Positions 1 through 7,460 of a DNA stretch of 64,000 nucleotides are shown here, in pieces. A program made the position numbers and the translations under genes. This DNA comes from Nitrospira sp. (lineage in GTDB: Bacteria > Nitrospirota > Nitrospiria > Nitrospirales > Nitrospiraceae). Position 1 is the first letter of the stretch, and each line of letters begins with the position of its first letter. The notes beneath the pieces were generated by a model, which saw only the letters and a program-made list of their open reading frames with translations, made no database searches and was not told the origin of the DNA. The stretch covers positions 300,766 through 364,765 of the forward strand of contig JAVYIN010000003.1 in assembly GCA_035968315.1 (NCBI GenBank), in the 5' to 3' direction.

Positions 1-71
1 GAGAAATACTGCATGGACAAGCTCACGTGAACCATGGATAATCGGCGGATGATCTTCATCGGGAGCGCGGC

Positions 72-797
72 GTGACACGACAGCAGATCTCCATGGCCCA
101 TATCGGCCTGCTGGCCTGTTGCTTGCTGGCCGCCGGCTGCAAACCGGACGACTCGCCCTTCAAGGCCGAGAATGAATCGCTGAAGAAACAAGTGGCCCGG
201 CAGGAATCCCTGCTCTCCTCGCTGCAAGACGGGAATAAGGTCATGCAGCAGCAGATCGACCTGTTGAATCAGGAACTGCGCGATGCCAAGAAGGCGACGG
301 AATCGGCCAAAGCGGAGATGGCCGTCTTATCCAGCCAACTCACTACCCAATTGGCCCAAGCCAAGCGCCTGAGCGCCGATGCGCAGAAATCCGCGGCGAC
401 ACAGGCCGCCCAACAGCTGCGGATTGACGAAAAAGGCGCGCAAACCGACACCCTCCCGCGCCCGCTGACCGCCGTCGCCAAAGTCGTCGAGGAGGCGCTC
501 GCCAAGAACGGGTATTCGGTCAAAGTCAGCTTCAAGAGCGACCAGAAAACCGTCTACGTGACGGAGCGGAAACTGTCGAACCCCGCGTCGCTCGAAGCCT
601 CCGGCTCCCGCAATCAATACCTCCTCGTGCTGCAGGCCCTGCCCGCCAACCTGACCAAGCTCACGGTCAAGGCGGAGTTTGAGAAGGTGACACGGGATGG
701 ACGCATTCTCTCTGTCAGCCCGGAGGAAATCGCGGAGGTCGAACGCGGCCTGATCCGTGAAATCAGCAAAGCCCTCGAACAGCCGGGCAAGATCTGA
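72..797 (+). CDS. Coiled-coil lipoprotein of unknown function
   Basis: A 241-residue protein predicted to be exported and lipid-anchored: an N-terminal hydrophobic stretch ends in a lipobox (LLAAGC, Cys23). Residues 33-125 are rich in Gln, Lys, Ala and Glu with heptad-like spacing and should form a coiled coil. Residues 130-241 look globular and I do not recognise them. The GTG at 72 is chosen because GGGAG lies 6 bases upstream; ATG at 93 would still leave a signal peptide. Its stop overlaps the next start by one base (TGATG), so it is probably translationally coupled to the SUMF1-like gene. The lipoprotein call is firm; the function is unknown. Confidence 0.8.
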   Translation: MTRQQISMAHIGLLACCLLAAGCKPDDSPFKAENESLKKQVARQESLLSSLQDGNKVMQQQIDLLNQELRDAKKATESAKAEMAVLSSQLTTQLAQAKRLSADAQKSAATQAAQQLRIDEKGAQTDTLPRPLTAVAKVVEEALAKNGYSVKVSFKSDQKTVYVTERKLSNPASLEASGSRNQYLLVLQALPANLTKLTVKAEFEKVTRDGRILSVSPEEIAEVERGLIREISKALEQPGKI

Positions 798-1705
798 TGG
801 CCTTCTCGCGTTGGTGCTCCACGATTCTTCTCCTCGCTCTCACGGCCTGGTCCCTGGCATCGCCCCCTGCCAAAGCCGCAAAAGCTCCGCATCCTAAACC
901 CTCTCAAGATCTGGCGCGGCACCTCACCGGGATCGCCGCGCTCGCGAAACCTTCGCCGATCGTCACCGTACCGGCTGGGGCGTTCCTGCTCGGCAGCAAA
1001 CGCATCGATGACGACCCCTACGGCATCGGCACGCAGTTTGACGATACGGAACTCCCCCAGCACCGCGTGTGGATGGACGCCTTCGAAATAGATCGGGACG
1101 AAGTGAGCCTGGGCGAATATCTTGCGTTCCTGTACCGGCAGAAGATCACCCCGTCGGACGAATTGCAGAAACTGATCTGGCACGTGATCACCGTCCACTC
1201 CGTCAGCGATGAGACGCTCACGCGCTGGCCGGCGCTCTATGTCAGCTGGACCGAAGCCCGCGATTTCTGCCAGTTGCAGGGGAAACGCCTGCCGACCGAG
1301 GCCGAGTGGGAAAAAGCCGCGCGCGGCACGGACGGCGGACTCTTTCCCTGGGGCAATGCCATGCCCGACTCGAAACTCGCCATGTTCGGGCAACACCACG
1401 TCCACGAGATCCCCATCTTGGCCCCGGTGGATTCCCTCGACGACGGACGCAGTCCCTTCGGCCTCCATCACATGGCGGGCAACGTGGCCGAGTGGGTCCA
1501 GGACTGGTTCGGATTCGATTACTACGCCTATATGCCGGAAAAGAATCCGCCGGGACCGGCGAGCGGACGCTACCGCAGCGTACGCGGCGGATCGTGGAAA
1601 AGCAGAGTGATCATGCTGCGGACCGCCACGCGGAGCGGCTCGGAGCCCGAGAAGCGATCGGCCACCATCGGCTTTCGCTGCGCGCAATCCATCGCATCGC
1701 CCTAA
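797..1705 (+). CDS. Exported SUMF1/FGE-fold protein, probably not catalytic
   Basis: A 302-residue protein with a signal peptide (about 1-28) followed by a formylglycine-generating-enzyme (SUMF1) fold. Family hallmarks are visible: PAGAFLLGS near residue 55, LPTEAEWEKAARG near 170, the PFGLHHMAGNVAEWVQDW block near 225, and a C-terminal RGGSW...GFRCA block. True FGE enzymes carry a Cys pair shortly after RGGS; here that stretch reads RGGSWKSRVIMLRTA and has no Cys, so formylglycine synthesis is unlikely. It is more probably a structural or ligand-binding member acting outside the cytoplasm. Coupled to the lipoprotein upstream; a paralog lies at 57051-57905. Confidence 0.85.
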   Translation: MAFSRWCSTILLLALTAWSLASPPAKAAKAPHPKPSQDLARHLTGIAALAKPSPIVTVPAGAFLLGSKRIDDDPYGIGTQFDDTELPQHRVWMDAFEIDRDEVSLGEYLAFLYRQKITPSDELQKLIWHVITVHSVSDETLTRWPALYVSWTEARDFCQLQGKRLPTEAEWEKAARGTDGGLFPWGNAMPDSKLAMFGQHHVHEIPILAPVDSLDDGRSPFGLHHMAGNVAEWVQDWFGFDYYAYMPEKNPPGPASGRYRSVRGGSWKSRVIMLRTATRSGSEPEKRSATIGFRCAQSIASP

Positions 1706-1709
1706 CACG

Positions 1710-1746
1710 CGCGCAGCAACGAGGCCTTTTCTTGGCCCCCTGCGCG
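1710..1746 (+). terminator. Hairpin between the SUMF1-like and AAA genes
   Basis: CGCGCAG (1710-1716) pairs with CTGCGCG (1740-1746), enclosing an inner GGCC...GGCC hairpin with a T-rich loop. There is no T-run after the stem, so it may only weaken read-through or stabilise the upstream mRNA end. Confidence 0.35.
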
Positions 1747-1769
1747 TGGCATGCTAGCATTCCGTTCAC

Positions 1770-3332
1770 ATGGCACTCTCAACCAGCGTCCACGACCTCC
1801 GCACATTGATCCGGTCCTTCCACCCGTTGATCGTCATCGAAACGGTGGAAGAAGACCGCGTGTCTTCGCTGCTGCAATCGGTCAGCGCCCAGGAGCGCAT
1901 GCCGCTGTTTGAATGGTCCATTACGCGCGGCCTGACCCGGCAGGAAGACGGCCCCACGCTCAGCAAGATGACCGCCACACCCCTCGCGCTGCTCCAACAT
2001 GTGCAGGGCCTCACGGTCGAAGGCATATTCTGGCTCAAGGACATGGCCCCTCATCTGCAAGATGCCGCCACGGCCCGCCAGCTCCGTGAAGTGGCCGCGG
2101 CCTACAGCCGCTCCCGCGCTACCTGCGTGATCACCGGGGAGCCGATCGCGCTGCCGCCCGACCTTGAACGCCTGGCCGTCCGCTACCGGCTCAGCCTCCC
2201 GGACCAAGATGAATTGGACGCCATGCTCGGCCATGTGCTGCAGTCACTCGACCGGCACCGACTCCAGGGCCGCCCCCGATCCACCACGCTCGCGCACAGC
2301 ATGGCCAGCGCCCTCACAGGGGCTCGCGACATGCCACCCCCGCTGCCGCCGCAAGAACGCGCAGCCATCCTCCGGGCGCTCAAAGGGATGACCTTGCACC
2401 AGGCGCGGCAAGTCATCACCCAATGCGTCGTGGACGACGGCGCCCTTACGGCGGACGACGTGCAGAAAATTCTCGACCGGAAAGTGCAGGCCGTGAAAGA
2501 TGGCGGGCTGTTGGAGTACTACCCGCTCGAAGACAATCGGTTCGAGCTGGGCGGATTCGGCAATCTCCAGCGCTGGCTTGACCGTGCCAAGATGGGCTTC
2601 ACGCCGGAAGCCAAAGCGCTGAATCTGCAGCCGCCCCGGGGCATCCTGCTGGTCGGCGTGCCGGGCTGCGGCAAATCGCTGGCGGCCAAAGTGATCGCCC
2701 GCGAGTGGCGCTTGCCGCTCCTGAAGCTCGACGCCGGCCGCCTGTTCGACAAATTCGTCGGCGAATCGGAAAAGAATTTTCGCAAAGCGGTGGAGATGGC
2801 GGAATCGCTGGCCCCGATTATCCTCTGGGTGGATGAAATCGAGAAGGCCCTGGTGGCGGGCGGAGGCAACGGCGAGGCCGATGCCGGGCTCAGCCGGCGG
2901 CTCTTCGGCGCCTTCCTCACCTGGCTCCAGGAAAAGAAAGAAGACGTCTTCGTCGTAGCGACAGCCAACGACCTCTCCTCCTTGCCGCCTGAACTGCTCC
3001 GCAAAGGGCGCTTCGATGAAATCTTTTTTGTGGACCTGCCGGACGATCGCGAGCGTGAGGCCATCTGGAAGATTCATCTCGGGCTCCGCAAGCAGGACGT
3101 GACGGCCATCAACCTCACCCATGTGGTGAGTGCCAGCGATGGATTCAGCGGATCGGAAATCGAACAGGCAGTCGTCGCCGCCCTCTATCGCGCCCTGCAC
3201 CAAAAGACCACCCTGACGACCGAATTGTTGATTGAAGAGCTGACCCAAACCATCCCGCTCTCCGTCACGCGGCGGGAAGACATCGACCGCCTCCGCGAGA
3301 CCGCCCAAGGCCGTTTTGTGAATGTCCGGTAA
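1770..3332 (+). CDS. AAA+ ATPase, Ycf46-like
   Basis: A 520-residue cytoplasmic AAA+ ATPase. The N-terminal half resembles the Ycf46 family (opening block [14 protein letters not shown] near residue 15). The C-terminal half is a classical AAA module: Walker A GVPGCGKS near 295, Walker [11 protein letters not shown] near 350, sensor-1 region [20 protein letters not shown] near 395, and a C-terminal helical lid to 490. Ycf46 is known from cyanobacteria and plastids, with a reported link to photosynthesis control in cyanobacteria; the substrate in non-phototrophs is unknown. The gene sits 64 bases after the SUMF1-like gene and 4 bases before an NlpC/P60 lipoprotein gene. Confidence 0.85.
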   Translation: MALSTSVHDLRTLIRSFHPLIVIETVEEDRVSSLLQSVSAQERMPLFEWSITRGLTRQEDGPTLSKMTATPLALLQHVQGLTVEGIFWLKDMAPHLQDAATARQLREVAAAYSRSRATCVITGEPIALPPDLERLAVRYRLSLPDQDELDAMLGHVLQSLDRHRLQGRPRSTTLAHSMASALTGARDMPPPLPPQERAAILRALKGMTLHQARQVITQCVVDDGALTADDVQKILDRKVQAVKDGGLLEYYPLEDNRFELGGFGNLQRWLDRAKMGFTPEAKALNLQPPRGILLVGVPGCGKSLAAKVIAREWRLPLLKLDAGRLFDKFVGESEKNFRKAVEMAESLAPIILWVDEIEKALVAGGGNGEADAGLSRRLFGAFLTWLQEKKEDVFVVATANDLSSLPPELLRKGRFDEIFFVDLPDDREREAIWKIHLGLRKQDVTAINLTHVVSASDGFSGSEIEQAVVAALYRALHQKTTLTTELLIEELTQTIPLSVTRREDIDRLRETAQGRFVNVR

Positions 3333-3336
3333 CTCT

Positions 3337-4005
3337 ATGCGTCTGCTGATGACTGGAACCACCCTCGCTCTGCTCACCCTGGCCGGCTGCGCCACCGCGC
3401 CGATCGAACTGCCGCCGGCTCCCCAGATTGACGCCGTCCCGGCCAAGACTCCCGCCGGGCTGTCACGCACCAGAGCCGCCGTCGTCCGCACCGCGGCTAA
3501 ACTCGTCGGGACCACCACGCTACAGAGCAACGGGCGGCGGATCGCCTACGATTGCGCCGGGGTCACCCGCGCCATCTTCCTCGAACATGGGATCGACTTG
3601 TACAGCGGGGGCACAAACGATCCGAACGCCAACGGAGTCCGCCTCATCTTCTCGCATGTCCGACGGCATGGGACCCTGCACCAGAACCCTGTCGCCCACC
3701 CCGGCGATCTCGTCTTTTTCGACAACACCTGGGACTTCAACGGCGACGGCAGGCTCAACGATCCCTTGACCCATGTCGGCGTAGTGGAACGCGTCGATCC
3801 CGACGGCACCGTCACCTTCATCAGCCGCGTGGCCGAGTCGGTCGAGCGCTATCGCATGAACCTCGCCCTTCCCCACATCCACAAAACCGCCGATGGCCGC
3901 GTCCTCAACGACTACATCCGCCGCATCCACCCCAGCGACCCCGTAGACATGGGGCACCTCACCGGCGAACTTTTCACCTTCTATGGAGCGCGGCTGGGGC
4001 AATAA
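3337..4005 (+). CDS. NlpC/P60-type peptidoglycan hydrolase lipoprotein
   Basis: A small (222-residue) secreted lipoprotein: MRLLMTGTTLALLTLAGC gives a lipobox with Cys18. The body is an NlpC/P60 or CHAP-like cysteine peptidase domain with a likely nucleophile in YDCAGVTRAIF, a segment PGDLVFFDNTW and a catalytic His in DPLTHVGVVER. Such enzymes cut peptide stems of peptidoglycan. I start at ATG 3337 because it gives the cleanest signal peptide; an in-frame ATG at 3322 would overlap the AAA gene by 11 bases. Close spacing suggests co-expression with the ATPase. Confidence 0.8.
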   Translation: MRLLMTGTTLALLTLAGCATAPIELPPAPQIDAVPAKTPAGLSRTRAAVVRTAAKLVGTTTLQSNGRRIAYDCAGVTRAIFLEHGIDLYSGGTNDPNANGVRLIFSHVRRHGTLHQNPVAHPGDLVFFDNTWDFNGDGRLNDPLTHVGVVERVDPDGTVTFISRVAESVERYRMNLALPHIHKTADGRVLNDYIRRIHPSDPVDMGHLTGELFTFYGARLGQ

Positions 4006-4148
4006 TACCCCGGCCTACCGGCCCGCCTGCCGGGGGCTCTGCGCGCTACAGTCTGGAAAGAGACCTGCCGATAATGGAGGCAAGCCGATCACGCTCGCCG
4101 GAGTCGTTGACACGGCCGGTCCGCTGGTACAACCTGGAGGCAGGACTC

Positions 4149-4580
4149 ATGGCCACATCGTCGAAAGAACTCACCACCAAGAAAGCCACCCCCCTGCGCC
4201 AAACGCTCATGGGTGTCCGATACGGACTCTTAGGCCTTCACAAAGCCCTGATCGTTGCCGAGCAATTGACGTTCGAACGCATATACGGGCGCGTGGATTC
4301 CACCGGACAGCTGCTGCAACTCGTCATGAACGATCCGTGGTTTACCTGGCTCCACCCCCTGTCGAATATGGTGGTGCGCATCGATGAGATGCTGGAGGAC
4401 GAAGAGAGCCTCACGATCGACGAAGTGGCCATACTCCTGAGCGAAGTCAGAGGCATGATCCGGCCCTCCGAGATGGGAGATGGATTTGAGCGCAGTTACT
4501 ACGAGGCCCTTCAGCGGGCCCCTGACGTCGTCATGGCCCACTGTGAAATGAAAAAACTCCTGACCCTGCCCGCAGTCTGA
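4149..4580 (+). CDS. Conserved-looking protein of unknown function
   Basis: A 143-residue protein that I do not recognise. It has no signal peptide or membrane segment and looks mostly helical, with a charged middle part (RIDEMLEDEESLTIDEVAI) and a single Cys near the C-terminus. The start at ATG 4149 is supported by GGAGG about 9 bases upstream; an open frame continues further 5' but without a good start. It lies 143 bases after the NlpC gene and is followed by a strong bidirectional hairpin, so it may end the first transcription unit. Confidence 0.65.
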   Translation: MATSSKELTTKKATPLRQTLMGVRYGLLGLHKALIVAEQLTFERIYGRVDSTGQLLQLVMNDPWFTWLHPLSNMVVRIDEMLEDEESLTIDEVAILLSEVRGMIRPSEMGDGFERSYYEALQRAPDVVMAHCEMKKLLTLPAV

Positions 4581-4620
4581 CCCATCTGCGGACCAGCCCC
4601 CTCAGAGCCCTCATAACAAA

Positions 4621-4654
4621 CCAGGCGGCCCACTCGAACGAGCGGGCCGCCTGG
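4621..4654. terminator. Strong bidirectional terminator
   Basis: A perfect 11-base stem, CCAGGCGGCCC (4621-4631) with GGGCCGCCTGG (4644-4654), lies between convergent genes ending at 4580 (+) and 4690 (-). Neither side has a long T-run but the stem is very stable. Confidence 0.75.
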
Positions 4655-4689
4655 CTCAACCAACAACGATCCCGGCAGACGACGACTGG

Positions 4690-5034
4690 CTAGTTCTTTT
4701 CCTGCTTGTCGCCCTCGTCGTGCTTGTCCTTCTCGCCGTGCTTCTCGCCATCCTTATGCTTGCCCTTATGCTTGCCGCGGTTCTTATGCTCACCATCTTT
4801 GCGATGTTCACCACTCTTGCCGCGGCCATGGCGATCGCCCTTCATCTTCTCCTTCTCTCCATCAGCCTTGGGGGCTTCCGCCGCTGGCGCCGGAGCTGGG
4901 GCTGGGGCTGGGGCCGCAGCCGGTGCATGAGCCGGAGCGGTGGCTTCCGGAGCCGGGGCCGGCGCCTGCGCGTACAAATTCGAAAATGCCAACAACACCG
5001 CCGCGGCGGTCACAGTCGAGACAGTCTTGATCAT
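4690..5034 (-). CDS. Secreted Ala/Pro- and Lys/His-rich low-complexity protein
   Basis: A 114-residue exported protein. A signal peptide (about 1-23, ending LYAQA) is followed by an Ala-Pro-rich linker (24-55) and then a very basic tail dominated by Lys, His, Gly, Asp and Glu (KHKGKHKDGEKHGEKDKHD). No fold is recognisable. The His-rich, highly charged tail could bind metal ions or anionic surfaces in the periplasm; this is inference from composition. The start follows a GAGGAGG ribosome site. It appears to be a single-gene unit with its own promoter region and the terminator at 4621-4654. Confidence 0.7.
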   Translation of the reverse strand: MIKTVSTVTAAAVLLAFSNLYAQAPAPAPEATAPAHAPAAAPAPAPAPAPAAEAPKADGEKEKMKGDRHGRGKSGEHRKDGEHKNRGKHKGKHKDGEKHGEKDKHDEGDKQEKN

Positions 5035-5357
5035 GCTGATCCTCCTCGTTGAAATGGATAATGGTGCACTCGGGGAATTCCCCGCACAATGCGTCTAGGA
5101 ACCCTGAAATCTAGCAAGGTCGATGCCATTACGCCATCGAATCTTTGAAGTGTGCAGATCCCTGATATACGAAGGATTGCCTCAATCTTTCTGTGTCCTT
5201 GCGCCAGGGAGTTCCGGCAAAAACGCGACAGACCAGCCGGATCGCCTCATCTCTTGTCGAGTTACACAGGGGGAGATAAGTACGAGAACCGATACACTTC
5301 TACAATTTGAGCACAGGGCCAGGCCGTCTCCCCGAGTCTTCTCCTCTGCCAACCGAC
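5035..5357. other. Intergenic region, 323 bases
   Basis: It holds the ribosome site of the 5034 gene, a perfect 14-base palindrome (5071-5084) and otherwise nothing I can assign. No open frame in it looks coding. Confidence 0.5.
5071..5084. promoter_or_regulatory. Perfect 14-base palindrome, possible operator
   Basis: CGGGGAATTCCCCG lies 37 bases upstream of the start of the Lys/His-rich protein gene. GTGC and GCAC flank it, extending the dyad imperfectly. Its position in the 5' region suggests a protein-binding site, but a chance palindrome cannot be excluded. Confidence 0.3.
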
Positions 5358-5795
5358 CTACAGGCGCCCTTCGTCGAGTTCAATCGCATCCGCCCAGGTC
5401 GATGCCGGAGGCAGTGCACTAACCGGCACGCCGCGCTTCTTGGCTATCTCATCCAGCCGTCCCTGAAAGCGCGCACGAGTCGCGTCATCTTTCGGGCCGG
5501 ACACCAGCAAGCCCTGCGACCATTGCGCGATCGCTTCGTGAGAATGCGGCTTGCCGTTCGCCTTCACCCAGTCCAGCAACTGTTCATCCGTTCCACCGGC
5601 CAACACCTTCTGCTCAAACGCCTTCGCATCGATGCCGAGGAAATCGATCAGATACTTGTCAAACCCTACCGTGATGTAATTGTAATCCTGAATCTGCCCC
5701 GCATGGCGGAGCTTGATCTTGTCGATAAACCGGCCCAGGTGGGCGATGCCACCGAGCAAGGCTTTCGGACTGCGGGGATAGGTGGATTGCGTCAT
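5358..5795 (-). CDS. DUF5069 domain protein
   Basis: A 145-residue soluble protein that matches my recollection of the DUF5069 family: an opening SPKALLGGIAHLGRFIDKIKL block, a central YNYITVGFDKYLIDFLGI segment and a helical C-terminal half. No catalytic motif is apparent and the family has no established role that I know. The start at 5795 (MTQSTYPRSP) is preferred because the upstream in-frame extension reads as non-conserved sequence. The gene stands alone, divergent from the PilZ gene. Confidence 0.75.
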   Translation of the reverse strand: MTQSTYPRSPKALLGGIAHLGRFIDKIKLRHAGQIQDYNYITVGFDKYLIDFLGIDAKAFEQKVLAGGTDEQLLDWVKANGKPHSHEAIAQWSQGLLVSGPKDDATRARFQGRLDEIAKKRGVPVSALPPASTWADAIELDEGRL

Positions 5796-5972
5796 GCGAG
5801 TATTCTCCAGATTGGTGAGGACCCAAACCATACAGGCCTGGGCAAGAGAAGTCTAGCGAGGAACGCGCGGATGGAATTCAACGCAAGCACCCCAACTTTT
5901 GCCAAGCGAAGATGCCACAACATCAAGTTTTCCGTCGCATGACCGATACGTATCTAACAGGAGGGCAAAACC

Positions 5973-6335
5973 ATGCAGTCCCGAGGTCGCCACCGCATTC
6001 CCGTCGGCTATCCGGCCAATATCCAAAGTGATACCTGCGCCGGTGAAGGCACCTTGCTCGACCTCTCGCCCACGGGCTGCAGAATGCGCAGCGACATTGC
6101 GCTAGATGCAGGCACCTACCTGGCGCTCGAGATCGCGGTGGCCCAGGAGCCAGCCCCGCTGGGAGTGGAAGTGTCCGTGGTCCGCTGGTGCAAGGACGGC
6201 CAATTGGGAATTGAGTTTCTTCGGTACCGCCAGGGAGACCGCGAGCGGGTCACGCATTTCGTCGAAACCATGCCCTCGTATCACGCCCCCGTCTCGGCCT
6301 ACGCAGAATCAACCCTCAGCGCCGCCAGCGTATAG
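5973..6335 (+). CDS. PilZ domain protein (c-di-GMP receptor-like)
   Basis: A 120-residue single-domain PilZ protein. PilZ domains bind cyclic di-GMP through an N-terminal RxxxR motif and a (D/N)xSxxG motif. Here RGRHR sits at residues 4-8 and DLSPTG near residue 31, and the barrel ends with LGIEF. It probably reports c-di-GMP levels to a partner, for example the pilus or exopolysaccharide machinery; the partner is not adjacent. The start has a good ribosome site (AGGAGG about 10 bases upstream). Confidence 0.85.
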   Translation: MQSRGRHRIPVGYPANIQSDTCAGEGTLLDLSPTGCRMRSDIALDAGTYLALEIAVAQEPAPLGVEVSVVRWCKDGQLGIEFLRYRQGDRERVTHFVETMPSYHAPVSAYAESTLSAASV

Positions 6336-6665
6336 CCCAATCTCCGCAAAAATCACGTTCACAAATAGAACCCCTGAGCGGGCTCGACCGAAGAGAGAGT
6401 TTTTCTTTTCCCTGAAAGACTTTCGGTAGATTTTCCGGTTCTGATGTTGCCTTGCGCTTGATGCCACCCGCACAAAAACTAGTCAAGGCGAGAAATCTAA
6501 AAAGTCTACTCACTCCTTGCCAAGAAACGACTCATCACGGATCAGAGTGATGTCTGTCCGTAAACACTGCGCTTTTCAACTAGCCGCACTTCTTGGCCAG
6601 AAACGGACTGATTAGATGAGCAACCTGTTACCCCTGCACTGAAAAGTAACTGCTCTTTTCAGATT
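6336..6665. other. AT-richer intergenic region with an inverted repeat
   Basis: No gene is supported here. CTGAAAAG (6639-6646) and CTTTTCAG (6655-6662) form a perfect 8-base stem with an 8-base loop, ending 3 bases before the attC-like site. Two loosely similar stretches begin near 6515 and 6593. The base composition is visibly lower in GC than the neighbours, in line with acquired DNA. Confidence 0.5.
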
Positions 6666-6728
6666 ACCTAACGTTACATTAAGGGGCACGCGGCTTTTGG
6701 CGTGTCCCTCTCGAGTGCCATGTTAAGC
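6666..6728 (-). repeat. attC-like integron recombination site
   Basis: Read on the minus strand the 63-base element starts with GCTTAAC (fits RYYYAAC, the R'' box) and ends with GTTAGGT (fits GTTRRRY, the R' box). Between them an imperfect inverted repeat, AGGGGCACGC against GCGTGTCCCT on the + strand, pairs over 10 positions with one G-T wobble. The size, the two core boxes and the inner stem match integron attC sites of the short class. The site starts 23 bases after the stop codon of the ABM gene, where an attC is expected in a cassette. Confidence 0.7.
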
Positions 6729-6751
6729 ATAGCTATGGCGATTGCCATGCC

Positions 6752-7039
6752 TTAGAACTCTTTGTAGTAACTGCTTGTTGGATCACAAGCTAAATGTGTA
6801 GCAATGTGGCTCCAAAAACCAGATGACACCATACCTTCGAAAAATTGTTTATGCTCGGCTTCAGATACCCACGTTTCGACCAGAGTAAATGTACAAGGCT
6901 CGTTGACGTCATTGAATATTCGAAATGCCTTGCAGCCAGCGACTTTAGGGACGTCAATTTTTGCTTGGTTCAGTATTTCTACAAACGCCGCTAACTTTTC
7001 AGGCTTCGATTTAAAAGTGACGATTACATTTGTACTCAT
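6752..7039 (-). CDS. ABM-fold (antibiotic biosynthesis monooxygenase-like) cassette protein
   Basis: A 95-residue protein of the dimeric alpha-beta barrel ABM family: MSTNVIVTFKSKPEKLAAF opens the first strand, FVEILNQAKIDVPKVAGC forms the helix, and TLVETWVSEAEHKQFFEG is the typical second repeat. ABM proteins act as small oxygenases or are of unknown role. The start at 7039 follows AGGGG; the upstream in-frame extension crosses the cassette boundary and is not credible. GC content and codon use look lower than in the neighbours. Its place inside a GTTAGGC/attC unit marks it as mobile cargo. Confidence 0.8.
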   Translation of the reverse strand: MSTNVIVTFKSKPEKLAAFVEILNQAKIDVPKVAGCKAFRIFNDVNEPCTFTLVETWVSEAEHKQFFEGMVSSGFWSHIATHLACDPTSSYYKEF

Positions 7040-7300
7040 GGTGTTTCCCCTAAAAGATTGCGGCAGATAAAAGGCGCTGCCGCTCCGCCTAACAACGTTT
7101 GCGGACAGGAATAGGAACAGGCTACTTTTTGTACCACAGCGTGTCAACCAGACGAGGGAGACAATTGCCCGCGTGTGCCGGGGCTCCTCGCTGACGTTGC
7201 CGAAGGAGCGGGGACCCACCGAGACTTAACCAAGAGGGGAAGCTGAAATTATCAGCGGGTGGCACGGCGAACTGGGCGACTTTCTCACCCTCCCAGCCCT

Positions 7301-7322
7301 GCCGCGCCAAGACGCGGCTTTT
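7301..7322 (+). terminator. Terminator-like hairpin with TTTT on the + strand
   Basis: GCCGCG (7301-7306) pairs with CGCGGC (7313-7318) and is followed directly by TTTT. No + strand gene lies upstream, so it either ends an unannotated short transcript or is fortuitous. Confidence 0.35.
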
Positions 7323-7374
7323 CACCAAGGGCGCGCAACGAAAGGGCCCCACTGGGGGATGGGTGGAGTGAGCA

Positions 7375-7407
7375 CGGCGGGGCTGTTCTCCGTGACAGGC
7401 CCCGCCG
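7375..7407 (-). terminator. Probable terminator of gltBD
   Basis: A perfect 9-base stem CGGCGGGGC (7375-7383) with GCCCCGCCG (7399-7407), loop of 15 bases, sits 53 bases downstream of the gltD stop. There is no T-run. Confidence 0.5.
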
Positions 7408-7460
7408 CCTCAGGAAGCTGGGCCAGGGACAGGCGCCGGCGATGCCGGAGCCAGTCCCCG

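Larger units (their letters stand above)
6666..7092 (-). mobile_element. Probable single integron gene cassette
   Basis: The unit runs (minus strand) from TTAGGC at 7092-7087, within GTTAGGC at 7093-7087, through the ABM gene to the attC at 6728-6666. A cassette inserted by an integron integrase begins just after the G of GTTRRRY and ends with its own attC, which is what is seen. There is one short gene with little leader and the gene and attC share an orientation. No integrase gene or second attC is present between 5973 and 8897, so it may have been placed at a secondary site or be left over from a lost array. Confidence 0.6.
7094..7460. other. Non-coding region between the cassette and gltD
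   Basis: No gene is supported. It contains a + strand terminator-like hairpin (7301-7322) and a strong inverted repeat near gltD (7375-7407). No second attC partner of the GTTAGGC boundary could be found here. Confidence 0.5.

Noticed and set aside
1..71. Possible tail of an upstream + strand gene (stop at 28-30 or 50-52)
   Set aside because: Three frames all end within 52 bases and none gives a recognisable C-terminus, so no feature is supported.
797..1705. Annotation as a working formylglycine-generating enzyme
   Set aside because: The Cys pair after RGGS is missing and no sulfatase gene is in the window.
4107..4133. TTGACA/TACAAC promoter before the 4149 gene
   Set aside because: The spacer is only 15 bases and the -10 would overlap the ribosome site region.
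7122..7352. Small minus-strand open frame between the cassette and gltD
   Set aside because: No ribosome site, low-complexity translation, and it crosses the terminator-like hairpin.
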